Shown: in pieces, positions 27,590-38,081 of the stretch
How the letters are laid out: every line of letters starts with the position of its first letter
Position numbering within the stretch: the first letter of the stretch is position 1
Assembly: GCF_001874645.1 (NCBI RefSeq)
Contig: NZ_CP017886.1
Coordinates: forward strand, 2,852,001-2,916,000
Source: Pseudomonas frederiksbergensis
Lineage (GTDB): Bacteria > Pseudomonadota > Gammaproteobacteria > Pseudomonadales > Pseudomonadaceae
DNA: 64,000 nucleotides
Direction: 5' to 3'
Notes under the pieces: generated by a model
What the model saw: the letters and a program-made list of their open reading frames with translations, nothing else
What the model was told of the DNA's origin: nothing
Database searches by the model: none
Translations under genes and position numbers: made by a program

Positions 27590-28663
27590 TCAGTCCACCA
27601 ACGCTTTCAGCGCCGCCTTACGCTGCTCAACCGGCAGTGCCCCCAACTTTTCGACCGCCGTATAGAACTTCAGCCAATCCCCACTCGACTGTTTGAACAC
27701 CACGGAAAACGCCGGCACCCATTGGTCATAGAGCCCGAATGGCAGCAATTTAGCGTTATTCATCGGGGCATTGATCCAGGCGTCGTAGCGCTTCTCGCCG
27801 GCCCATTGGCTGTCGCGCAGGGTTCGATAATCGCTGCGCAAGCGCTCGAACTCGGCCGCTTTTCGCTGGCGCATTTGCTCAGCCGCCAGGGGCAATGCAT
27901 AGAGTTTTTCGAGCCGCGTACGAGTATCCAGAATCAGCCGGGTAAATTGATCGCGTTGCTGCTCTTGAGCCTGACTGGCAGGTGGCAAACCGCGCGCCGC
28001 GCGCCATTGGCGGGTGCCTTCCTGTTCGACGAAGGTGGCGAATGACTCGTTGAACTCGGTGTCGTCCTTCACATAAAACCGTTGATGCGCCAACTCGTGA
28101 AAAATCAGTGTCGCCAGGCGCTCGTCGCCCCAGCTCATCATTGAACTGATGATCGGGTCGTTGAACCAGCCCAGGGTCGAATAGGCTTCAACGCCACTGA
28201 TCGACACGTCCATGCCTTGCCGACGTTGTAGCGCAGCGTCACCTCGCGCGGCGCTCTGGCTGTAGTACCCGCGATAGGCCACACACCCGGCAACCGGAAA
28301 ACAATGATTCTGCGGCTTGAGGGAAAACTCCGGCGTGGCGAACACATTCCAGACCACATAGGGTCGGCCGATGTCGGCATAGAGGCGATAACTTTTGTTG
28401 TCAGGCAGGTGCAACCGCTGGCTGGCGAACTCGCGGGCCTTTTGCGACTGAACCAGATGCGCGCGCAGTTTCGCGTCACGTGCAGGGTCGGCAATCACCT
28501 CGCTTACGGGTTCTCGCGACCGCAACAAATGCCACTGGCCGCTGGCCAACTGGCTGTAGTAACTAACGCTCGTGCAACCGTTGAGCAGTAAAAGCAGCGT
28601 GGCCGGAAACAAAACGCGCAAAGCGCGATCAAGTAACCGATGGCTTGGAAGCGGCCTGATCAC
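27590..28663 (-). CDS. Predicted aminopeptidase lipoprotein (COG4324)
   Basis: A 357-residue protein with an N-terminal hydrophobic stretch and lipobox (LLLLLNGC), so it is likely lipid-anchored. The zinc-binding motif HELAHQRFY is near residue 190 and NESFATFVEQEGTRQW follows, which supplies the third ligand Glu region. The family is annotated as a predicted aminopeptidase; no substrate is known. The start is a GTG at 28663 with AAGGA upstream. It is divergent from the tandem lipoprotein genes. Confidence 0.85.
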   Translation of the reverse strand: MIRPLPSHRLLDRALRVLFPATLLLLLNGCTSVSYYSQLASGQWHLLRSREPVSEVIADPARDAKLRAHLVQSQKAREFASQRLHLPDNKSYRLYADIGRPYVVWNVFATPEFSLKPQNHCFPVAGCVAYRGYYSQSAARGDAALQRRQGMDVSISGVEAYSTLGWFNDPIISSMMSWGDERLATLIFHELAHQRFYVKDDTEFNESFATFVEQEGTRQWRAARGLPPASQAQEQQRDQFTRLILDTRTRLEKLYALPLAAEQMRQRKAAEFERLRSDYRTLRDSQWAGEKRYDAWINAPMNNAKLLPFGLYDQWVPAFSVVFKQSSGDWLKFYTAVEKLGALPVEQRKAALKALVD

Positions 28664-28722
28664 ATCGAATCATCCTTGGGGAGTCTGCCCGCAAGACTAT
28701 CTCGCCTGACTGGAGCTTCGCT

Positions 28723-29139
28723 ATGCGCGCGTTAATGCTGACTGGAAGCCTGCTGATGCTGGCTGGCTGTGCTGGACTGCCCCAACCCGACCCCACACAA
28801 GCCTGGATCAACCTCGGTCCGCATCAACAGGACACCGTGCTGCAAGCGCTGGAAGTGGATGCCAAGGCCTCCGCCGATAAACGCTACTTCGAAGTTCCAC
28901 CGGGCAGCCACGAACTGAAGGTGCGTTATCAGTTCGCGGTAGCACCGACGAATATCGGCCCCGACGCCAAACCGCTGTGGCGCGATTGCCGATTAAGTGT
29001 GAAATTCAGCGACTTCAACGCCGGCCAACGATATCAACTGGAAGCAGGGAATATCGGTTTCCGGCCGTGGGCCAAACTCTACGATCAGCAGCGAAAAGTC
29101 GTTGGCCAAGCGCATCCGGCGGGCTGCCAGAGCAGCTGA
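28723..29139 (+). CDS. Small lipoprotein, first of a tandem pair
   Basis: A 138-residue protein with a lipobox (LLMLAGC). Its core matches the next gene: FEVPPGSHELKVRYQF, a conserved single Cys (WRDCRLSVKF), FNAGQRYQLEAGNIGF, RPWAKLYDQQRKVV. The PGSHELKVR segment recalls PEGA-like beta domains. Homologues occur as a pair at this place in P. aeruginosa. The function is unknown, but surface or periplasmic anchoring is likely. Confidence 0.75.
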   Translation: MRALMLTGSLLMLAGCAGLPQPDPTQAWINLGPHQQDTVLQALEVDAKASADKRYFEVPPGSHELKVRYQFAVAPTNIGPDAKPLWRDCRLSVKFSDFNAGQRYQLEAGNIGFRPWAKLYDQQRKVVGQAHPAGCQSS

Positions 29140-29179
29140 TCGGCGCTATGCTTTATACCTGACCGCCCGGGAATGAATC

Positions 29180-29599
29180 ATGCGCAGGACTCTGCTTTTT
29201 TTCGCTATCAGCTCGCTGGCCGCTTGTATGAGCCCGATGCCCGCCGTGAACCCGAACATGGCCTGGGTCGACTTCGCCATGCCGACGCCCGGGGGCAAAG
29301 TCCTCATGGCCGAAAGCCTGGACAATAAGACCCTGAATGACGGGCGATTCTTCCAGGTCACGCCAGGCAGCCATGAACTGAAGGTGCGCTTCGACTTCGA
29401 GGTGTTTTCCGCAGGCTTTGGCATGGACTTCGACTCGCCAAACCGACTCTGCTACTTGACCGTGCACTACGATCATTTCGAAGCCGGCCAGCGTTACCTG
29501 CTTGAAGGCCGCTCGCTGGCCTTCACCCCCAGCGCCCGGCTGTATAACGCCAAGCGCGAGCTCCTCGCCGAAGAGAGCCAGACGTTTTGCCTGCCGTAA
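29180..29599 (+). CDS. Small lipoprotein, second of a tandem pair
   Basis: A 139-residue paralogue of the preceding gene, 40 bases downstream. It has a signal peptide with a likely lipobox (LAAC) and the shared pattern FQVTPGSHELKVRFDFEV, NRLCYLTVHYDHFEAGQRYL, SARLYNAKRELLAEE. The pair probably arose by tandem duplication and then diverged. No function is known. The end is seven bases from the convergent DUF1161 gene. Confidence 0.75.
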   Translation: MRRTLLFFAISSLAACMSPMPAVNPNMAWVDFAMPTPGGKVLMAESLDNKTLNDGRFFQVTPGSHELKVRFDFEVFSAGFGMDFDSPNRLCYLTVHYDHFEAGQRYLLEGRSLAFTPSARLYNAKRELLAEESQTFCLP

Positions 29600-29605
29600 G
29601 GCGAA

Positions 29606-29839
29606 TTATCTGTCGTTCTTCTGATAGATGATTTTCTTCGTTCCACCTTCACACGTGCCGACCACCATGTTCTGGTCGTGCACTTCGTCATTGGCGACGA
29701 TCTCCAGAGTGTAGGACGACACGTTATTGGCCTGGATCTTGGCTTCAATCTCGGCCTTGAGCTCTTCGCAGGATTTGGTTGCCGCCAGGGCCGATGTGGC
29801 CAGCACACTGCAGATAACCGCCAAGGCAAAACGTTTCAT
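29606..29839 (-). CDS. DUF1161 periplasmic protein
   Basis: A 77-residue exported protein with a signal peptide (FALAVICSVLATSALAA) and the DUF1161 pattern SCEELKAEIEAKIQANNV...YTLEIV...VGTCEGGTKKIIYQ. Two cysteines could form a disulfide. The ATG at 29839 has GGGAG upstream. A second DUF1161 gene lies 2 kb away at 31762. The function is unknown. Confidence 0.88.
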   Translation of the reverse strand: MKRFALAVICSVLATSALAATKSCEELKAEIEAKIQANNVSSYTLEIVANDEVHDQNMVVGTCEGGTKKIIYQKNDR

Positions 29840-29934
29840 GGTTGAAGCTCCCTTGAGGCAGCGCGCACAGTCATGCGCTGAAGCTGCTGTCACTTATTCG
29901 ACCACAGTTTTACCCCACGAGTTTGATTCAGAAC

Positions 29935-30011
29935 AAAAAAGATCGCAGGCTGCGCCAGCTCCTACGATGACCGATATGAGTCCGTAGGAGCTGGCGAAGG
30001 CTGCGATCTTT
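29935..30011. repeat. REP-type palindromic repeat
   Basis: The arms AAAAAAGATCGCAGGCTGCG and CGAAGGCTGCGATCTTT enclose CCAGCTCCTAC...GTAGGAGCTGG. Here the left arm has GCAGGCTGCGCC instead of the common GCAGCCTGCGG, a sub-variant. It lies between osmC and the DUF1161 gene. Confidence 0.85.
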
Positions 30012-30023
30012 ACCCCATAGAAC

Positions 30024-30455
30024 TCAATTCACCAGCGTCGCATCGAGGGTGATTTTAGCGTTCAACACTTTGGACACCGGGCAGCCTTCTTTGGCCTTTT
30101 TGCTCAATTCTTCGAATTGCTGCTGGCTGGCGCCAGGGATTTTCGCGTTGAGCGTCAGGTGCACGGCGGTGATCGCAAAACCACCGTCGACCTGATCCAG
30201 CGTCACCTCGGCATGGGTGTCAATCGTGTCGGCCTTGAGGCCAGCCTCACCGAGAATCATCGAAAAGGCCATGGAGAAACAACCCGCATGAGCGGCGCCG
30301 ATCAGCTCTTCCGGGTTGGTGCCCGGGCCACCTTCGAAGCGCGCCTTGAAGCCATAAGGTGCATTTTTCAGGGCCCCGGTTTCGGTCGAGATAGAACCAA
30401 GGCCGGTTTTCAGATCACCGACCCAATGTGCCGATGCTTTCTTTTTGATGCTCAT
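30024..30455 (-). CDS. osmC: OsmC-type peroxiredoxin
   Basis: A 143-residue organic hydroperoxide reductase of the OsmC subgroup. It has the two redox cysteines in HAGCFSMAFSMIL and EGCPVSKVLNAKI and the N-terminal KKASAHWVGDLKTGLGSIST. It detoxifies organic peroxides under osmotic and stationary-phase stress. The start is the ATG at 30455, preceded by GGAGGCAGAG. The same neighbour set (DUF1161, osmC, luciferase-like oxidoreductase) is kept in other pseudomonads. Confidence 0.93.
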   Translation of the reverse strand: MSIKKKASAHWVGDLKTGLGSISTETGALKNAPYGFKARFEGGPGTNPEELIGAAHAGCFSMAFSMILGEAGLKADTIDTHAEVTLDQVDGGFAITAVHLTLNAKIPGASQQQFEELSKKAKEGCPVSKVLNAKITLDATLVN

Positions 30456-30697
30456 CTCTGCCTCCTCAAAATCCAGCGCGAAGGGTCGCGCCTTCATGGT
30501 TTTCGGTTGCCAGGGTTCTGAGGATAGAAGACTGGGCAAAGTTCACCTTGTCGGATCGAACCGCTTATCTGGCCGGCAAACTCATGTCTGCTATTGAAAC
30601 TCGGGTATATGCCCACATTGCATGGAACACGCTCATGCATTCGGCAGGTTTTCGTTGGTGAGAAAGGCCTGCGTACCCTCATTGGAGAAGCCGGCTT

Positions 30698-31699
30698 ATG
30701 AAACAACTGTCCGATATCAAGTTCTCGACCCTGGACCTTGTGCCCGTGCGCGAGAACGGCAGCCCTGCGCAATCGCTACGCAACTCGCTGGATTTGGCGC
30801 AACACGTCGAGCAGTGGGGCTACAACCGCTTCTGGGTCGCCGAACACCACAACATGGATGGCATCGCCAGTTCCGCGACGTCTGTGCTGCTTGGCTATCT
30901 GGCCGGCGGCACGTCGACCATTCGTGTCGGCTCTGGTGGCGTGATGCTGCCCAACCATGCGCCGCTGGTGATCGCCGAGCAGTTCGGCACCCTCGAAAGC
31001 CTCTATCCAGGACGGATCGACCTCGGTCTGGGCCGCGCACCGGGTTCCGACCAGATGACCGCCCGCGCCTTGCGCCGTGAGCGCTCCGGCAGCGCCGATG
31101 ATTTCCCCGAAGACGTGGCCGAACTGGTGCGCTACCTGGGCCCACGCACTCCGGACCAGCGAATTATCGCGATGCCCGGCACGGGCACCAATGTGCCGGT
31201 CTGGCTGCTGGGCTCCAGCCTGTTCAGCGCACAACTGGCCGGCGAACGCGGTTTGCCTTACGCCTTCGCCTCGCATTTCGCACCGCGTTATATGCATGAA
31301 GCGATTCGGGTTTACCGCAATCACTTCAAACCTTCCGCCGTACTGGATAAACCCTACGTGATGCTCGGCGTACCGCTGGTTGCCGCCGACACCGACGAAC
31401 ACGCTGATTACCTGGCGACCTCGGTCTACCAACGGATCCTGGCGCTGATGCGAGGCCAAAGCCTGGTTCAACGGCCACCGGTGAAAACCATGGACGGTCT
31501 GTGGCTGCCCCATGAAAAAGAAGCCGTCGGTGATTTCCTGGGTCTGGCCATGGTCGGTAGCCCAGCGAAAATTCGCGGCAAACTTGAGGTGCTGATCGAG
31601 CAGACTCAGGCCGACGAGTTGATCTTCACCTGCGACCTGTACGAACACGCTGATCGCCTGCATTCCTACGAACTGCTGGCGCAAGTGATGAAGGGCTGA
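30698..31699 (+). CDS. LLM-class flavin-dependent oxidoreductase (YhbW-like)
   Basis: A 333-residue luciferase-like monooxygenase-family protein. It has the segments [40 protein letters not shown] and [20 protein letters not shown], which closely follow E. coli YhbW. The family uses reduced FMN; the physiological substrate is unknown. An AGAAGCCGGCTT region precedes the ATG. It is divergent from osmC. Confidence 0.88.
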   Translation: MKQLSDIKFSTLDLVPVRENGSPAQSLRNSLDLAQHVEQWGYNRFWVAEHHNMDGIASSATSVLLGYLAGGTSTIRVGSGGVMLPNHAPLVIAEQFGTLESLYPGRIDLGLGRAPGSDQMTARALRRERSGSADDFPEDVAELVRYLGPRTPDQRIIAMPGTGTNVPVWLLGSSLFSAQLAGERGLPYAFASHFAPRYMHEAIRVYRNHFKPSAVLDKPYVMLGVPLVAADTDEHADYLATSVYQRILALMRGQSLVQRPPVKTMDGLWLPHEKEAVGDFLGLAMVGSPAKIRGKLEVLIEQTQADELIFTCDLYEHADRLHSYELLAQVMKG

Positions 31700-31716
31700 A
31701 TCTTAAACAACGCCCA

Positions 31717-31743
31717 GAAAAAAGCCGACGCCATGGCGTCGGC
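31717..31743 (-). terminator. Rho-independent terminator for the leftward DUF1161 gene
   Basis: A perfect 10-bp stem without a spare loop, GCCGACGCCATGGCGTCGGC (31724-31743), is followed on the minus strand by a run of six T. It ends the transcript of the 31762 gene; rightward it lacks a U tract but may still slow readthrough from the oxidoreductase gene. Confidence 0.75.
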
Positions 31744-31761
31744 CTTCAAGTCTGCAAAGAA

Positions 31762-31986
31762 TCAACCACGCTTGTAGATGATTACCTTCTTGCCCGCGTC
31801 GCAGGTGCCGACGACTTTGCCGCCCGCGGCCGCACCTTTATCGACGATTTCCAGCGAGTAGTGTTTGCTGCCCTTGGCATCGATTTTTGCCGCAATTTCA
31901 CTTTTCAGCTCTTCGCACGGCTTGCCCGCCGCAAAGGCTGTTCCCGCAATGCTCAACAAACCCACCGCCAAAATAAATTTCTTCAT
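31762..31986 (-). CDS. DUF1161 periplasmic protein, second copy
   Basis: A 74-residue exported protein with a signal peptide (FILAVGLLSIAGTAFAAG) and the DUF1161 pattern PCEELKSEIAAKIDAKGSKH...YSLEIV...VGTCDAGKKVIIYKR. It is a clear paralogue of the 29606 gene. A strong terminator follows its stop. The function is unknown. Confidence 0.88.
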   Translation of the reverse strand: MKKFILAVGLLSIAGTAFAAGKPCEELKSEIAAKIDAKGSKHYSLEIVDKGAAAGGKVVGTCDAGKKVIIYKRG

Positions 31987-32118
31987 CGGTTACATTCCCT
32001 GGTCGGATCAAAAGGGGTAAGCGTTAACACTCGGGCATCTGTCGCCCAAAACGATGTAGCGCTTTGCCATTCCTTATGGCAATCGGCCAGCGCACAAGTT
32101 CAGAAGCCTAGCTCAACC

Positions 32119-32334
32119 TCAGCTATTGGCAATCCGGAACCCGACTTTGAGCGTCACCTGAAAGTGTGCCGCCTTGCCGTCCTTGATATGCCCACGGGTT
32201 TCGGTGACCTCGAACCATTCCATGTGCTTGATGCTTTTGCTGGCCTCGGCCAAGGCGTTGTTAATGGCTTCTTCAATACTGGTGGGGGACGAACCAACCA
32301 GTTCGACTTTCTTGTAAGTGTGATGGTCAGTCAT
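32119..32334 (-). CDS. Dodecin (flavin-binding storage protein)
   Basis: A 71-residue protein matching dodecin: KKVELVGSSPTSIEEAINNA, the flavin-contact Trp in MEWFEVTETRGHI, and the C-terminal AHFQVTLKVGFRI. Dodecins form hollow 12-mers that bind FMN or riboflavin and buffer free flavin. A GGAG lies upstream of the ATG at 32334. Confidence 0.93.
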   Translation of the reverse strand: MTDHHTYKKVELVGSSPTSIEEAINNALAEASKSIKHMEWFEVTETRGHIKDGKAAHFQVTLKVGFRIANS

Positions 32335-32488
32335 GGCGCTCTCCTTGAGTAGTGCTTAGAGCCTAGCAGCGATTTTTCGTATTTCTTGTGGCTATCATTC
32401 CCAAGCGCAGGTTCAGATTGACTGCACTTTCCCGAACCGCTGGAGTCCCAACCAACACACGCCATTCAATCAATGCAGGAGAGTCACC

Positions 32489-32815
32489 ATGGCCAACACT
32501 TCGTTGCGTAAAGCCTCATTGCAAAGCATGGAAGCCGAGATCGAGAGTCTGCTCAAGTCGCTGGAAAGCTTGAAGAGCGATGCCTCGGACGAGTCGCTGA
32601 AAACCCTCAAGACCCTCAAAAGCAACGCCGAGAGCGCACTGAAGCACTCGCGCCACCTGCTCAGCGATGCGTACGAAGACGTCAAAGTCAAAACCCGTGA
32701 AACCGGGATCGCCACCCGCGATTACGCCCAGGAACACCCGTGGACCACCGCCAGCGTCGCAGTTGGAGCCTTGGGTTTGCTGGCGGCCTATCTGCTGTAC
32801 AAACGCGGTGATTAG
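32489..32815 (+). CDS. DUF883 family protein (ElaB/YqjD-like)
   Basis: A 108-residue protein with a long, Leu/Lys/Ser-rich coiled-coil region (SLQSMEAEIESLLKSLESLK) and a C-terminal membrane anchor (TASVAVGALGLLAAYLLYKR). This is the layout of ElaB/YqjD proteins, which tether ribosomes to the membrane in stationary phase in E. coli. Its stop TAG lies at the exact edge of the MITE-like element that follows. Confidence 0.88.
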   Translation: MANTSLRKASLQSMEAEIESLLKSLESLKSDASDESLKTLKTLKSNAESALKHSRHLLSDAYEDVKVKTRETGIATRDYAQEHPWTTASVAVGALGLLAAYLLYKRGD

Positions 32816-32971
32816 TGGCCTGTACGGCTAGTTCGTTAGTTCAAATTCGGATGCCAGAAGCCCAGAGCCAAGGCGCTGTGACGAGTCATAGCCCGCTATG
32901 GCGAGGAGCAGCAACGCAGGATATGGGGTTATGGCGCCGAAGTTGACTAACAGAACTAGCCACACAGGCCA
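32816..32971. mobile_element. MITE-like element with 35-bp terminal inverted repeats and TTAG duplication
   Basis: The element is 156 bp and begins TGGCCTGTACGGCTAG and ends CTAGCCACACAGGCCA. The terminal inverted repeats are about 35 bp, imperfect, and end in TTCGG/CCGAA. TTAG occurs directly outside both ends (32812-32815 and 32972-32975), as expected for a 4-bp target-site duplication. There is no coding capacity. The core (CATAGCCCGCTATGGCGA then GGAGCAGCAACGC) is of a kind I recall as common in Pseudomonas intergenic DNA. It would have been mobilised by a transposase encoded elsewhere. Confidence 0.75.
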
Positions 32972-35194
<2,223 letters not shown>

Positions 35195-35195
<1 letters not shown>

Positions 35196-36007
35196 TGAGC
35201 CGCCTGCAAACACGCTTCGCCGAACTCAAAGAACAGAACCGCGCCGCCCTGGTGACCTTCGTCACTGCCGGCGACCCGAGTTATGACACCTCGCTGGCGA
35301 TCCTCAAAGGTCTGCCAGCGGCCGGTGCCGACGTGATCGAGTTGGGCATGCCCTTCACCGATCCGATGGCCGACGGCCCGGCGATTCAGCTCGCCAACAT
35401 CCGCGCCCTGGGCGCCAAGCAGAACCTCGCGAAAACCCTGCAAATGGTTCGCGAGTTCCGCAAAGACAACAACGACACTCCGCTGGTGCTGATGGGTTAC
35501 TTCAACCCGATTCATTACTACGGCGTACCGCGCTTTATCGCTGATGCGAAAGAAGCCGGCGTCGACGGTCTGATTGTGGTCGACATGCCGCCTGAGCATA
35601 ACGGCGAGCTGTGCGACCCGGCGCAAGCGGCAGGCATCGACTTCATCCGCCTGACCACGCCGACCACCGACGACGTGCGTCTGCCGACGGTACTCAATGG
35701 CAGTTCCGGTTTCGTGTACTACGTATCGGTGGCCGGTGTGACAGGCGCTGGCGCAGCGACTCTGGAACACGTCGAAGAAGCCGTGGCCCGTTTGCGTCGC
35801 CACACCGACCTGCCGATCAGCATCGGGTTCGGCATCCGTACACCCGAGCAAGCGGCGTCCATCGCCCGTCTGGCAGACGGCGTGGTCGTGGGCTCGGCAC
35901 TGATCGACCACATCGCTAACGCGACCACACCTGACCAGGCCATCGACGGCGTACTGAGCCTGTGCTCGGCGTTGTCTGAAGGCGTGCGTAAAGCCCGCGT
36001 CAGCTAA
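35195..36007 (+). CDS. trpA: Tryptophan synthase alpha chain
   Basis: A 270-residue TIM-barrel enzyme that cleaves indole-3-glycerol phosphate to indole. Catalytic residues are in [16 protein letters not shown] (Glu and Asp), and the phosphate-binding loops are [11 protein letters not shown] and [12 protein letters not shown]. The start is the ATG overlapping the trpB stop by one base. A good terminator follows 62 bases after the stop. Confidence 0.97.
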
Positions 36008-36069
36008 GAGTAAAGTTCCTGATACAGAGGAATTAGTGCCCGGCGCCGCAGACTAAATAGCAAGACCCA

Positions 36070-36103
36070 GGGGTTCAGGACCGAGTTCTGAACCCCTTTT
36101 TTT
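36070..36103 (+). terminator. Rho-independent terminator after trpBA
   Basis: An 11-bp stem with one G-T pair (GGGGTTCAGGA, short loop, TTCTGAACCCC) is followed by seven T. This is a strong rightward terminator for the trp operon. Confidence 0.88.
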
Positions 36104-36130
36104 GCGGTGGATGCTGTGAGGAAGACCCGA

Positions 36131-36565
36131 ATGAAAATGCCCAAACGCCTGATCGCCAGCCTGGGTGTATTGATGCTCAGCGCCACGCCCTTGCTCCACG
36201 CAAGCGCTGATGAACGTGACTATCGCGAGCATGATCGTGGCGGCCCGCAGTACGAGCATCGCGGCGATGATCAGCGCGATCACCGCCCTGAATACAGACG
36301 GCCACCTCAGGACTTCGGCCCGGTACGCGAAGTGATCCGCGTCAACCACGGGTATTTCGGGCGCGGCGCACCCCCACCGCCGGGCATTCGCTGGGTCAGA
36401 GGCCAGCCCTTGCCACGCGGCTACTACGGCGAACGCCTGGACAGCCGAGCCCTCGAACGCTTGCCGTACTACCCAGGTTACGAATGGCGACGCATGGGCG
36501 GCGACATCGTGCTGATCGCCGTGGGCACCGGGGTGGTTTATGAAGTGCTGGAAGGGGTTTTGTAG
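36131..36565 (+). CDS. CigR/RcnB-like exported protein
   Basis: A 144-residue protein with a signal peptide (LIASLGVLMLSATPLLHASA), a basic/acidic spacer rich in His, Arg, Asp and Tyr (about 25-65), a PPPPPG-like motif, GQPLPRGYYGERLDSRALER, PGYEWRRMGGDIVLIA and a hydrophobic C-terminus (VGTGVVYEVLEGVL). This is the layout of the CigR family of anti-virulence regulators and the related RcnB periplasmic proteins. I chose the ATG at 36131 because GAGGAAG is six bases upstream. The exact role is unknown. Confidence 0.72.
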   Translation: MKMPKRLIASLGVLMLSATPLLHASADERDYREHDRGGPQYEHRGDDQRDHRPEYRRPPQDFGPVREVIRVNHGYFGRGAPPPPGIRWVRGQPLPRGYYGERLDSRALERLPYYPGYEWRRMGGDIVLIAVGTGVVYEVLEGVL

Positions 36566-36579
36566 TCAGTAGCACCCAC

Positions 36580-36613
36580 TGATCATTCCCACGCTCCTGC
36601 GTGGGAACGATCA
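36580..36613. repeat. GATCGTTCCCACGC hairpin repeat, copy 1
   Basis: TGATCATTCCCACGC, a 4-base loop, and GCGTGGGAACGATCA form a nearly perfect inverted repeat of 15 bp. Two more copies are at 40551 and 45180. They lie just after genes and may act as terminators or as a mobile palindrome family distinct from the REP elements. Confidence 0.85.
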
Positions 36614-36633
36614 ACGTCTGCGATCGGACTTGC

Positions 36634-36978
36634 TCAAAAAATCGACAGATCCAGCGGCCGGATCGCGCCCATCCAGATCGCATGGTCGGTGTGGTCGGCC
36701 AGGTCATCGCCGGTGTCCGGATGCAAAAGCACCACCAGACCTTTGCGATTGAGCGCCAGCCACGGCAGCACTTCGCCGAGCAGATCCGGCGTGAAGGCCA
36801 GTTGGCAGCTCCAGTCCGGGTGCGGGCCGACCAACCGTTCGTGCACCCGGCCCATCTTCAGCGGGAACAGCTGCGCAGCCTGCTCACACAGGGCCCGCGC
36901 CTGATCGATGGTGTTCGCGTCGAAGTAAACGTGGGCGTGGTAGCCCTTGATCTGTTGCATGCCCTTGATCCGTTGCAT
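36634..36978 (-). CDS. DOPA 4,5-dioxygenase family protein
   Basis: A 114-residue single-domain protein. It has KGYHAHVYFDANTIDQARAL, GRVHERLVGPHPDWSCQLAF, GLVVLLHPDTGDDLADHTDH, which match the DOPA 4,5-dioxygenase (PF08883-type) family with its spaced His residues. In fungi and plants this family opens catechol rings; the bacterial substrate is unknown. An ATG at 36960 is an alternative start. It is adjacent to the choline-sulfate regulator gene but probably not related to it. Confidence 0.82.
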   Translation of the reverse strand: MQRIKGMQQIKGYHAHVYFDANTIDQARALCEQAAQLFPLKMGRVHERLVGPHPDWSCQLAFTPDLLGEVLPWLALNRKGLVVLLHPDTGDDLADHTDHAIWMGAIRPLDLSIF

Positions 36979-37016
36979 AGCGTTCTCGTGTCTTGGGATT
37001 CATTCCACCCGTAACG

Positions 37017-37967
37017 CTACACCGCAATCGACGGCAGGGCCAAACCTGTCAGCGATTCCGCACTGCTGGCCTGTTCGGTCATCAGCCAGTCGACGAACTG
37101 CTGAATCAGCGCGCTGCGGCGTTTGCGCTGAGGCAGCACCACGTAATAGCCAAAACTCGACATCGCCGTCTCGGTAATCGGCCGGCATAACAAACCTTGC
37201 GCCAGCAAGTTATCCACAAGGTGCCGCCAACCGATGGCCACGCCCTGGCCGCCAATCGCCGCTTGAATCAACAGCGTGTAGTTGTCGAAACGCAACTGCC
37301 CCGGCGCAGGTGGGGTGGCGATGCCCAACGTGCGGAACACACCGTTCCAGTCGAACCAATGACCGCTGTTTTCCCCGCGCAAATGCAGCAGCGGCAACTC
37401 CTGCAAGGCGTGAGCGGGCAGGGGCGCCGTGCGCTCCTTGAGTAGCAGCGGACTGCACACCGGAAACACTTCTTCGCTGAACAGCCAATGGCTTTCACCC
37501 TGTTTGAAACGCCCATCACCGAACAACACGGCCACGTCGATGTCGGTGCGCAGCATGTTGTGGCTGCGTTCGCTGGTGACCAGGCTGACGTCCACATCCG
37601 GGTTGGCTTCATGAAAACGGTGCAGGCGCGGCATCAGCCAATACGCGGCGAAGGCGAAGTCGGTGGCCACCTGCAACACCTCGTGCTGATGCTGAGCACT
37701 GATCGCATTCAACCCTGCGTCGATGCTCTGCAAACCCGCCTGTACGTGCTCGAACAGACTCGCTCCAGCCTCGGTCAGCTCGATGCCTCGGTAGATGCGG
37801 TCGAACAGCCGGGTGCCGAGTTGCTCCTCCAACCGTTTGATCTGCTGGCTGACAGCGGGCTGTGTGGTGCCGAGCTCCACTGCCGCGGCGGTGAAGCTGC
37901 GATGGCGCGCGGCGGCTTCGAAGGCGCGGAACAGGTCCAGGGACACATCACCAAGGGCGTCATACAT
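37017..37967 (-). CDS. LysR-type regulator of choline-O-sulfate use
   Basis: A 316-residue LysR regulator with the helix-turn-helix near the N-terminus (SFTAAAVELGTTQPAVSQQI). It is divergent from betC, and this pairing is typical of the choline-sulfate utilisation regulator family. It probably activates betC-choX in response to choline sulfate or choline. The gene contains a perfect DnaA box at 37210. The effector is inferred from context. Confidence 0.82.
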   Translation of the reverse strand: MYDALGDVSLDLFRAFEAAARHRSFTAAAVELGTTQPAVSQQIKRLEEQLGTRLFDRIYRGIELTEAGASLFEHVQAGLQSIDAGLNAISAQHQHEVLQVATDFAFAAYWLMPRLHRFHEANPDVDVSLVTSERSHNMLRTDIDVAVLFGDGRFKQGESHWLFSEEVFPVCSPLLLKERTAPLPAHALQELPLLHLRGENSGHWFDWNGVFRTLGIATPPAPGQLRFDNYTLLIQAAIGGQGVAIGWRHLVDNLLAQGLLCRPITETAMSSFGYYVVLPQRKRRSALIQQFVDWLMTEQASSAESLTGLALPSIAV

Positions 37968-38081
37968 AAGCTGTGCTTATCCTAGTCATTGCCGGGCGAG
38001 GGCTTTACCACGAAGTGCACGGGCCACATGCTCGATCACAGCACTTTCGCATAACTGCTCACTATGGAATGCCGCGATCAC

